Of a stretch of DNA of 64,000 nt, positions 53,308-61,078 are shown piece by piece. The number at the start of each line of letters is the position of its first letter. Positions within the stretch are counted from its first letter, which is position 1. Both the position numbers and the translations under genes were made by a program. The notes beneath the pieces are model-generated. The model saw only the letters and a list, made by a program, of their open reading frames with translations. It was not told the origin of the DNA and did no database searches. This DNA comes from an uncultured Bacteroidota bacterium. Lineage in GTDB: Bacteria; Bacteroidota; Bacteroidia; Chitinophagales; Chitinophagaceae. Where the stretch lies: NCBI GenBank assembly GCA_903824665.1, contig CAIJXT010000026.1, positions 53,105 through 117,104 on the forward strand, written 5' to 3'.

Positions 53308-54483
53308 ATGGAAACAAAAAACTGCCAGATCTGTGGCAACAATGATTGGATGCCGTTACCGGATCCAAACAAAAACCAAAGCGTAACTACAGCCAGCCGC
53401 GTGCTGCGCGAACCACTCGGCAAATCTCAATGCAATCATTGCGGATTTGTACAACGTACGCGTATAGAATTCCTTGGGCTGACCGACTATTACGAGCAGG
53501 ATTATGCCACTTACTACGACCGTCCGGGAACAGACCTGTTTCACAAAAAAAGGTACGCAGCAATAATAGATTGGATGACCTCCTATCTCGACCCAAAATC
53601 AAAATTCCCGAAACAGATAGATATCGGCTGTGGACAGGGTTGGGCAATGGAGCGCATGCGCGAAATTTACCCTGATGCCGTACTCGAGGGAGTAGAACCT
53701 TCGCACTACAATGTGCGTGTAGCCGTAGAGAAAGGATTCACCATACATGAAGGAAAAATAGAAGAAGCCAACCTTCAAGCGGGCAGCTACGATCTCGTAT
53801 TCAGCAACAATGTGATCCAGCACGTCAACGACGCGCGCGACTTCCTGCAGCAACTGAAAAAACTGGTTAGCGAAGATGGTGTGATCGCCATAACCTGCCC
53901 AGACGGTTCCAGACCAAACATTGAAATACTATGGGGAGATCAGAACTTCTCGTTCCTTCCCGAAAACCTCATTGGTCTTGCAAAACAAATCGGATTCAAT
54001 ACAGTATTCTGGGCATGCTCCGGAGATTCACCATCATTACCTCCTGCCCAACTCCTGATACTCACCAACAATAAATTATATGACCAGCTGTCGTTCAACC
54101 CGCAAGACGCACATGTAGACCTTACCGACATATACAGGAAGCGGCACGAATACCTTTCGTCTTTCGAACATATCAGCAAGCATCTGCTGGCCAACATTCC
54201 GGAAGGCAGCCGGGTAATCAATTTCGGCGCCAGTTACTGGACTTCTGTATTGGCTGCTTACTGCCCTGAATACTGGGACAAGGTGGCTTTCTGCCTGGTT
54301 GACACCGATGCCGGGAATAGTATGTTTATGGGAAAACAGGTACTGGAGATGCAAGCTGTAACCCCGGACAACACAGATACTATCGTAATAGGAACCGGCC
54401 CTGGATGGCAGCAGCAACTGAAAGATAAATTATCGGACACCTGGCATAACGTGGTGCTGTGGGATGACCTGCTGAGGTACTAA
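53308..54483 (+). CDS. Class I SAM methyltransferase with N-terminal zinc ribbon
   Basis: A 391-residue protein with a zinc ribbon (C6-x2-C9 and C42-x2-C45), a Rossmann SAM-binding motif DIGCGQG at residues 105-111, and a long C-terminal domain. The architecture matches the C-methyltransferases that act on nucleotide sugars (TylCIII/NovU type). It is tightly linked to purE, although no purine step needs it; the substrate is unknown. The gene ends before a strong hairpin. Confidence 0.82.
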   Translation: METKNCQICGNNDWMPLPDPNKNQSVTTASRVLREPLGKSQCNHCGFVQRTRIEFLGLTDYYEQDYATYYDRPGTDLFHKKRYAAIIDWMTSYLDPKSKFPKQIDIGCGQGWAMERMREIYPDAVLEGVEPSHYNVRVAVEKGFTIHEGKIEEANLQAGSYDLVFSNNVIQHVNDARDFLQQLKKLVSEDGVIAITCPDGSRPNIEILWGDQNFSFLPENLIGLAKQIGFNTVFWACSGDSPSLPPAQLLILTNNKLYDQLSFNPQDAHVDLTDIYRKRHEYLSSFEHISKHLLANIPEGSRVINFGASYWTSVLAAYCPEYWDKVAFCLVDTDAGNSMFMGKQVLEMQAVTPDNTDTIVIGTGPGWQQQLKDKLSDTWHNVVLWDDLLRY

Positions 54484-54491
54484 TCAAATAT

Positions 54492-54533
54492 GCGGAATAG
54501 ACAATTTTACAAATGCCAGATTGTCTATTCCGC
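54492..54533 (+). other. 14-bp hairpin between methyltransferase and the next gene
   Basis: GCGGAATAGACAAT (54492-54505) and ATTGTCTATTCCGC (54520-54533) pair perfectly. There is no T run, so it could be a processing or attenuation site. A TTG at 54521 inside the hairpin is therefore an unlikely start for the next gene. Confidence 0.6.
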
Positions 54534-54586
54534 TATTATCAAAACAATACAACGAGTACTATTCTAAAATCAAAAATCAATTTTCT

Positions 54587-54844
54587 ATGCAGCAAAATGA
54601 AGTGGTGTTGTTCCAGGGAAGTTTCAGCGCCGAGCATGTGCGTGGCCTTATACTGAATCTGATAAAAGACAAAATGGATTTTAGAGTAACCAGCATTACC
54701 AAAAGAGACACTGGGAAAAAATACATTCAGTATATCAAAGATCAGCGAATAACAGTACTGGAAGAACTACAAAAAGCACTGGCAAAAATTGGTGATAGAA
54801 AAGTGAATGTGCATGCCGTCATTATGTTAGAGCCTGAACACTGA
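54587..54844 (+). CDS. Hypothetical protein, 85 residues
   Basis: A small soluble protein (MQQNEVVLFQGSFSAEHVRG then LILNLIKDKMDFRVTSITKR). No membrane segment or signal. The pattern of alternating strands and helices suggests a small alpha/beta fold. The ATG at 54587 is preferred because a hairpin covers the upstream TTG. No function can be given. Confidence 0.5.
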   Translation: MQQNEVVLFQGSFSAEHVRGLILNLIKDKMDFRVTSITKRDTGKKYIQYIKDQRITVLEELQKALAKIGDRKVNVHAVIMLEPEH

Positions 54845-55086
54845 CCGATTGTATAAAATTCCCCTTCTTACATTATTCACACCAGTAGTATCCAATATGA
54901 AAGTAATGGTATGCACCAAAAAGACAACGCTGCTTAAGTCTACTGTTGGGGTGCAATTCAATGCCACTGATAGTCGGCATTACAACGCAGATAGCATTAC
55001 AATCACCGATAAAAATAATTCAATCATTTATGAAACCGAAAGCACTACAAACGCTAACTTTACAATCAAACTCTTAATTGGTTCTA

Positions 55087-55773
55087 ATGGAAATACAGTT
55101 GCAGATAAAAATGAACGCCAGTCTGTATGTTCGTGATCCCGAATCAACCGAACTGGGTAAAAACATCATCCGCCACGGCATAGAAATGATCTATGAAATC
55201 GGGTTTGAAGAATTCACTTTCAAAAAATTAGCGACAAAAATTGGCACTACCGAAGCCAGCATCTATCGTTACTTCGAAAACAAACACCGGCTGCTTACCT
55301 ACATCACCACCTGGTTCTGGACGTGGATGGAGTACCAACTGGTTTACCATACCAACAATCAGAAAGACACCAAACAAAAAATAACCACAATAATCAAGCT
55401 GCTTACTTTTGAAGAGAAGGACGAGTTTGCTAATGAGCATATCAATAAAATGATGCTGCATAAGATCGTAATTTCAGAAGGTGATAAATCATACCTCACA
55501 AAGCACGTAGCAGAAGACAACAAAGCAATGATCTTCAAACCCTACAAAGATCTTTGTCACCGCATTGCGGGTATCTTTCAGGAATACAGGCCGGGCTACC
55601 CTTTCCCGCATTCTCTTGCCAGCACCCTCACAGAGACCGCCCACCACCAGATGTATTTTAAGGACCACCTGCCGCGCCTTACAGATTTCGGCGGATCAAA
55701 CAATAGCGCAGACCTCAATAAATTTCTGAGTAACCTCGTGTTCAGCGCGCTCGATTCGGTAAAAAGTAAGTAA
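55087..55773 (+). CDS. TetR-family transcriptional regulator
   Basis: A 228-residue repressor. The N-terminal HTH is FTFKKLATKIGTTEASIYRYFENKHRLLTYI, which fits the TetR signature. The start MEIQLQIKMNASLYVRDPES matches the Bacteroidota subgroup that regulates efflux operons. The C-terminal helical domain would bind a ligand. It is convergent with the TolC/HlyD/ABC operon and 4 bases from its end. The palindrome at the start of that operon (60178-60192) is a candidate operator. Confidence 0.88.
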   Translation: MEIQLQIKMNASLYVRDPESTELGKNIIRHGIEMIYEIGFEEFTFKKLATKIGTTEASIYRYFENKHRLLTYITTWFWTWMEYQLVYHTNNQKDTKQKITTIIKLLTFEEKDEFANEHINKMMLHKIVISEGDKSYLTKHVAEDNKAMIFKPYKDLCHRIAGIFQEYRPGYPFPHSLASTLTETAHHQMYFKDHLPRLTDFGGSNNSADLNKFLSNLVFSALDSVKSK

Positions 55774-55777
55774 AAGA

Positions 55778-57187
55778 TCAGCCGAGTATACCTGCAGCCC
55801 ACAACAAGCTTGCATAAGCCTGCTGCCATTTTATGCGCAGCTCTATCAGTTTCTGGTTAGTCTCCAGCAGTTTGTTCTCACGGGTATTCAAAAGAAACAA
55901 CGAACTCTCTCCGATTTCGAAACGCATCTGCTCTCCATTGTATAGCTTCTGATAGTTGTTGTAGGCCTGCTTCATAATGGCATTCTGCTGTTTCAGCGCC
56001 ATCACTTCGTTGTAGTAACTCCTGATCTTGTTTTCTACTGTCAGTTCTGTGCGCGACTTTTCCAAACCTGCTTCCTGCAATTTATACACAGCCGATCTAT
56101 AGTTCCCTCTGGCCTCCCGCATGAAAATTGGCACACTAAAATCGACACCTACTTTATGATTGCGCTCCAGAAAAGTAGCAGTGAAATCAGTGGGCACATT
56201 ATACCCCTTGCTCAACACATTGCCACTAACACTCAGCTTGGGTATGAGGTACTGCGACTTCAGCCGTTTGTCAATCTCCAGAAAATCAAGTTTGAATCCA
56301 ATACTCTGTACCTTAGGGTGCAGTGGTGTCTTATCCAGTAGTGCTATCAGAGACGGTACATCGGCCTCTTCGCTGCCTCGCATCACAGATAATGAGTCTG
56401 GTACAATCTCTTCGCTCCAGCCAGCTGGGGCCCCATCTTCAAGCCACAGGTAGTTCGACAGTTCTATACCTGCATTGGCAAATGCAAGTCTCGAAGCATT
56501 CAGTTGCAGATAGAATGACTGCAGCTGGGCAAGCGCCTCAGTAGTATCTATTGCCGGGCGTGCTCCCTGAAAAAATTCTGTGCGCACAAACCCCAGCCTT
56601 TCTTCATTGATCCTCACCGTGTTTCTGATCACGTTGTATACCTGGTACTCCTTTACCCAGCTCCAATACGCATATATGGCATCCAGCATCAGGTCATTCA
56701 CTGCCAGCCTTCGCTCAGCTTCAGACAGATCACTCATCGTTTGCGCCTGCCGCAACATCGCCCGCCGTTTGTCAAACAGCAAACTATTGGTACTCACCTT
56801 CACACCAGCATATGCGGTCTTTCCCAGTGTAGACTCTTCCGAAACACGATCCCCTATCACTTCTTCTATTCCTCCTTTCAGATCTATTCCATACCAGGTT
56901 GGTATCGCCAACTCTGACCTGAAATAACTGTAGTACTGTTTCCCATCAAATGTCTTACGATCCAGGTCGGCACCGGCCGTAGGGTCAAACGCGCCACGTG
57001 CCTTCATCACCTCTGCACCGGCCCGCTGCACCTGCAATCCCGATTGCAAAACAACAGGGTGGTATGCCCGTACAATATTCACAAATGCCTCCTGCGACAA
57101 TACCTTTGCAGTATCGGCGGCATGCACACCCATCCAAACAAGCAAACCCAAAACCGTCGCAACAATCCTATTTCTTCTTCTGCGCAT
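55778..57187 (-). CDS. TolC-family outer-membrane efflux protein
   Basis: A 469-residue protein with signal peptide (RIVATVLGLLVWMGVHA) and two TolC-type repeats, with helical coiled-coil regions and beta-strand loops. It begins within the last 20 bases of the HlyD gene (start ATG at 57187). The longer frame at the 5' end has no pattern and was not used. It forms the outer-membrane channel of the tripartite exporter. Confidence 0.85.
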   Translation of the reverse strand: MRRRRNRIVATVLGLLVWMGVHAADTAKVLSQEAFVNIVRAYHPVVLQSGLQVQRAGAEVMKARGAFDPTAGADLDRKTFDGKQYYSYFRSELAIPTWYGIDLKGGIEEVIGDRVSEESTLGKTAYAGVKVSTNSLLFDKRRAMLRQAQTMSDLSEAERRLAVNDLMLDAIYAYWSWVKEYQVYNVIRNTVRINEERLGFVRTEFFQGARPAIDTTEALAQLQSFYLQLNASRLAFANAGIELSNYLWLEDGAPAGWSEEIVPDSLSVMRGSEEADVPSLIALLDKTPLHPKVQSIGFKLDFLEIDKRLKSQYLIPKLSVSGNVLSKGYNVPTDFTATFLERNHKVGVDFSVPIFMREARGNYRSAVYKLQEAGLEKSRTELTVENKIRSYYNEVMALKQQNAIMKQAYNNYQKLYNGEQMRFEIGESSLFLLNTRENKLLETNQKLIELRIKWQQAYASLLWAAGILG

Positions 57188-58475
57188 CTGCCTTGTCTTT
57201 TGGTATATAATAATCCGGAGGGAAGCCATTAATATTCCGCCAAAGCTCGTACCACACAGGCACATCTTTGAGCAGTGCTATGCCCGATGCGCCCGTGCCG
57301 TTGCGCAGCGTTGGCGGCCAGGGTTTCAGTGTACTATCCTCTGCTATAAGCACCCTGAATTTACCATTTGTGTTCAGCGAGTTTTCAATCGCCACGATCT
57401 TTCCGCTAAACAATCCGTAAGATGCATTAGGCCAGCCGCTGAACACTATTGCCGGATAGCCATCAAATACAAACCGAACCTTTTCTCCGTACGATAGCAA
57501 TGGTATATCTACCGGACGCACAAACAACTCCACTGCCTGATCTACTTGTAGTGGCACAATCTCTACGATCTTTTCCCCTTCCTTTATGATTTCATTTATA
57601 CCTGCCTTCGTAGCCTGTGTCACCTGCCCACTCTGTGGCGCCAGCAGGTAATACATACCGTTTCTTATGGCATAGTTGGCATACTGATTATTCAGCTTTG
57701 CAATCTCTGCAGCACTGCTGGCTATCTCACTTTGTGCAGCAGCTATGTCGCCTCTGGCCTTGTATACTTTTTCAGAATACTCCTGCCTCACCTGATTGAG
57801 TTCTGTGCGGGTATTGATGTACTTAATTTCAGCGCTCGTCTTCTTGGCTACTGCATTCTGATAAGCCTGGTTGCGCTGTTCCAGCTGCACTAGCGATGCC
57901 AGCCCGCTGTCACGCATTATCCGCTGCCTTCTGTACTGTTCTTCCGCTATGCGCAGATCGTTGCCCGCAGCAATTGATTCCATACTATCGCTCACTACTT
58001 TCAGCGACAACTGCCGCAGCTTCAGCTCCAGCGATTGTTGCAGCGCGCCTATCTGCGACTCCGTTGCTGCTACTTTGTCTTTGTAAGATTGCAATCCCGA
58101 ACGTTTTGCGTTGATCTGCTCCCTGGTTCTGGCCAGCAGTTCAGGGTCCAGGTAGGCGTCCTTGATCTCAGCCAGCTTTACTATGGTATCGCCCTGCTTT
58201 ACATTGTCACCCTCCTTCACATACCACTTCACAATCCTGCCGGCTATTATCGAGTTCAGTTCCTGCGGCCGCTGCTCCTGCCTCAGTGTGGTCACTGTGC
58301 CTTTCGCCCTGATATTCTGCGTCCACGGCAGCAGCAGAGTCACTACCAGAAACACAAAAATACCCATCACCCAATACCTGATATTGCTCTTCCGTTTTAT
58401 ACGGTACACACCATCAAAAGCCTTGATCGTCCTATGCTCATACTGACATTCCAGCGTGTTCTTTATATCCTGCAT
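57168..58475 (-). CDS. HlyD-family periplasmic adaptor protein
   Basis: A 435-residue membrane-fusion protein: one N-terminal membrane helix (WVMGIFVFLVVTLLLPWTQ), a lipoyl half (GRIVKWYVKEGDNVKQGDTIVKL), long alpha-hairpins, a second lipoyl half (LLAPQSGQVTQ) and a beta-barrel domain. It joins the ABC transporter to the TolC channel. It begins 11 bases after the ABC gene stop and overlaps the TolC gene by 20 bases. Confidence 0.88.
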   Translation of the reverse strand: MQDIKNTLECQYEHRTIKAFDGVYRIKRKSNIRYWVMGIFVFLVVTLLLPWTQNIRAKGTVTTLRQEQRPQELNSIIAGRIVKWYVKEGDNVKQGDTIVKLAEIKDAYLDPELLARTREQINAKRSGLQSYKDKVAATESQIGALQQSLELKLRQLSLKVVSDSMESIAAGNDLRIAEEQYRRQRIMRDSGLASLVQLEQRNQAYQNAVAKKTSAEIKYINTRTELNQVRQEYSEKVYKARGDIAAAQSEIASSAAEIAKLNNQYANYAIRNGMYYLLAPQSGQVTQATKAGINEIIKEGEKIVEIVPLQVDQAVELFVRPVDIPLLSYGEKVRFVFDGYPAIVFSGWPNASYGLFSGKIVAIENSLNTNGKFRVLIAEDSTLKPWPPTLRNGTGASGIALLKDVPVWYELWRNINGFPPDYYIPKDKADAQKKK

Positions 58476-58486
58476 CTTATACCCCG

Positions 58487-60166
58487 TTATGCGATTTTAA
58501 TGTTGCCGTTTTCAAGTGTATACCGTCTGTCGCATTGTTTGGCAAACGACTCATCATTTGTCACTACAAGTACTGTTTTGTTTCTCGATCTGTCCAGCAG
58601 GTACGCCTTTACATTGTCGGCATACTCCTGCTCCAGATCCTGCCACGGCTCCTCCAGCAGCAGCAGTTCCGGATCATGTATCAGTGCCCTGATCAGTAGT
58701 ATCTTCTTTATCACCTTGCCCGACAAATGGTGCCCGGTAGGCTGAAGCATATACTCATAGCCTTCCCTGTGGCTGTCCACAAACGACTTCAAACCAAATA
58801 GCTTTACCAGCCCGTCTATCTTATCCTGAGCAATCCCCACATCACCCACACATATATTCTCTCTTATCGTGCCATGAAAGATATCCTGAAGATTGAGCAT
58901 GATGCCCGTGTTGGCACGCAGCGACTGCAGATTGTAGTTGCCTATCGGCGTGTCATTGATCCTCAGCACACCTTCAAACTCCTGATATACACCGCTGAAC
59001 AACCTGAGCAGCGTAGACTTGCCCGAATTGTCCTTACCCATAATACAAGCCTTTTCGCCGGGCAGCACGCTCATTGAAATGTTATGCAGTATCTTTTTCT
59101 CAGGTGTATACCCAAATGACAATGCCGACGCAAAGATCGATACGCCTGTTCCGCTTTTTCCCAGCATAGCGCTACCCTCTTCCTCCTTGGGTTTGTCGGT
59201 CACCTTGGTCAGTTTCTCTACCGAGGTCAGCACATCATATACCTGATCCAGATTCACGATCAGCTTCTCCACAGAATCGATCACGATTAGTATCACCATC
59301 TCAGCCGCAATAAACTGACCGATATTGAGCTGCTGATCCACAAGCAGGAACGCACCAATAACCAGCATCGCACCTACTATAAACAACTTAAACCATATCA
59401 GTGACCAATACTGAAACACCAGAATTTTAAAGTGAGATGTTCTTGCCTTCAGATACCCCGATACATACTCATCCGTTTTAGCAATATGCAGAAAACTGCT
59501 TCTCGAAAACTTCATGGTCATGATTACCCGCGCTATCTCCTGCAGATATCCAGCTACATTGTATTTGTAGTTGCTTTCCTCTATGCTGGTCTGCATACCT
59601 CTGTTGGCCGTAGATCGCAGTATCAGGTACAATACTGCAAGTAGCAGTATACCGAAGAATATAAACACCGGATGGTAAAAAGACAGCAGGATCAGCCCAA
59701 ATAGGATCTGTATGGTCGCCGTCGGAATATCCAACAGTATTTTCGAGATACTTTTCTGCAGCGATATCGTATCAAAAAAGCGATTCACCAATTCCGGCAG
59801 GTAGTAATTGTTGATTTCCTTCAGACTCAGATTCGGGATGGCGTGCGCATACTGAAACGAATACCGCACAAAAAGCTGCTGCTGTACTTTTTCTATGATC
59901 TTCATCTGATTGACCCTCAGCAGCCCGGCAACGAGCACACCCACAATCACCGCTATCACCAGTATCACAAGGGACGTAGATATAGCGCCCCCCATCACAA
60001 AACTGATGATCGACTGTATACCCAGTGGCAACGACAGTTGCACCAAACCCATCAGTATAGAGTAAAAGTAGATTGCCGATATATCAGACCGCTCAAACTT
60101 GAGTATCTCCAGAAACTTCTCAACCGTATTTTGCTTTTTATCAGCCACTTTGCTCCGTTTTTTCAT
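58487..60166 (-). CDS. ABC transporter with degenerate nucleotide-binding motifs
   Basis: A 559-residue protein with about six membrane helices (exporter fold) and one ATPase domain. Walker A is GKDNSGKST at residues 377-385. The Q loop (Q427) is present. The signature is LSGKV (481-485) instead of LSGGQ, Walker B ends LLLLEEP with E505 in place of aspartate, and the H-loop position in VVTNDES is N537 instead of histidine. The catalytic glutamate E506 is intact. ATP turnover may be slow, or the protein may work with an unseen partner. No C39 peptidase domain is present, so processing of a leader peptide is not indicated. Confidence 0.88.
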   Translation of the reverse strand: MKKRSKVADKKQNTVEKFLEILKFERSDISAIYFYSILMGLVQLSLPLGIQSIISFVMGGAISTSLVILVIAVIVGVLVAGLLRVNQMKIIEKVQQQLFVRYSFQYAHAIPNLSLKEINNYYLPELVNRFFDTISLQKSISKILLDIPTATIQILFGLILLSFYHPVFIFFGILLLAVLYLILRSTANRGMQTSIEESNYKYNVAGYLQEIARVIMTMKFSRSSFLHIAKTDEYVSGYLKARTSHFKILVFQYWSLIWFKLFIVGAMLVIGAFLLVDQQLNIGQFIAAEMVILIVIDSVEKLIVNLDQVYDVLTSVEKLTKVTDKPKEEEGSAMLGKSGTGVSIFASALSFGYTPEKKILHNISMSVLPGEKACIMGKDNSGKSTLLRLFSGVYQEFEGVLRINDTPIGNYNLQSLRANTGIMLNLQDIFHGTIRENICVGDVGIAQDKIDGLVKLFGLKSFVDSHREGYEYMLQPTGHHLSGKVIKKILLIRALIHDPELLLLEEPWQDLEQEYADNVKAYLLDRSRNKTVLVVTNDESFAKQCDRRYTLENGNIKIA

Positions 60167-60177
60167 TGCAAATATAT

Positions 60178-60212
60178 GATAGCATTACTATCTTTTTGGG
60201 TACTATTACTAT
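60178..60212 (-). promoter_or_regulatory. Candidate operator/promoter region of the exporter operon
   Basis: GATAGCATTACTATC (60178-60192) is a 15-bp palindrome. ATTACTAT occurs at 60184-60191 and again at 60205-60212, 21 bp apart (two turns). On the minus strand TATATTTG lies 2 bases before the ABC gene ATG, so the transcript may have almost no leader. A TetR gene lies at the far end of the operon. Confidence 0.45.
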
Positions 60213-60825
60213 AAAAGTGTTAAAATATCATGAATGTTGTTGGAAAGCACCGGCTTTCTGCCCGTTTCATGTGCCCGGAGTACAAAAAGCTAACAAAAAA
60301 CGCACTAACAGCCCCTAACAGCCCTACCAGACACGAACACGCAACTGGTAAATTTTCAAAACTACTTAAAAGACAGTTTTGAAACATGCCACACAGCTAT
60401 CCTTCCAACCACAGATAACAGCAGTATTGGAAAGCTATACAACACATTAAGTAGGGTAATTGTCAAACGACACCATCACATACCACATATATCGCATATC
60501 TAATCAAAAACTTACCAGGTAAAAATGCTTCACAACAAAATAACATCACACACTTACACTTTCACTATTTTGTAATTTGTATTTATAAACTTCTAGAATT
60601 TTCATCATTTATTTTATTGCAATATTTGATGATCCTAACAAAATGCCGTTTAACACTCACTTTTTTTTTCTTAAACCTCAATATTATATTTTTTCTGTTT
60701 TATACATCGAAAACACAACTCAATTTCCAGCAACCAAATTTTCAAATTATTTTTACTATATTTTTTTTATTATTCATAAAATAGTGTCCCTAAAGTGCTT
60801 ATAGCTGTTTCTTGACACCAAAACA
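60213..60825. other. AT-rich gap without recognised features
   Basis: The 613 bases between the exporter promoter and the adhesin promoter contain no open frame with a pattern and no repeat or hairpin that stands out. The stretch from 60590 to 60780 is strongly AT-rich. Confidence 0.5.
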
Positions 60826-60856
60826 TTGAATATTTCAAAAATTCCATCTACATTTG
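60826..60856 (+). promoter_or_regulatory. Promoter of the RCC1/Ig surface protein gene
   Basis: TTG (60826-60828) and TACATTTG (60849-60856) are separated by 20 bases. The gene starts at 61079, so the leader is about 215 bases long. Confidence 0.65.
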
Positions 60857-60866
60857 CTGACTTTTA

Positions 60867-60970
60867 ATTGGGTATACTATGTCCATGATGCAAGCTATTA
60901 TGCAATCACCATGGTTAGGCAAGGCTGGTGAAGAAACGTGAGTGACAGAAAAACTTGCCAAAAACCCAAT
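60867..60970 (+). ncRNA. Possible structured 5' leader RNA
   Basis: Starting a few bases after the predicted transcription start, ATTGGGT (60867-60873) pairs with ACCCAAT (60964-60970), closing two inner stems: CCATG/CATGG (60883-60887 with 60910-60914, extended by TGCA/TGCA) and GGCAAG/CTTGCC (60918-60923 with 60954-60959). A 20-codon ORF (60880-60942) lies within. The layout resembles a cis-regulatory RNA, but I recognise no known class. Confidence 0.4.
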
Positions 60971-61078
60971 AATTGAAGTAAAATGAAAGTTTCAGTATAA
61001 TTACAATATCATTTAAGTCAGAATATTTAGTAGAGTCAATACAAAACAACAATTCGGAAAAACAAATCAATGATTCAT

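Noticed and set aside
54849..55136. A 95-codon ORF between the unknown gene and TetR
   Set aside because: It needs a TTG start, overlaps the TetR start, and has no recognisable pattern; it may be remnant DNA.
58487..60166. A bacteriocin exporter with leader peptidase
   Set aside because: No C39 peptidase domain and no double-glycine peptide genes were seen near the operon.
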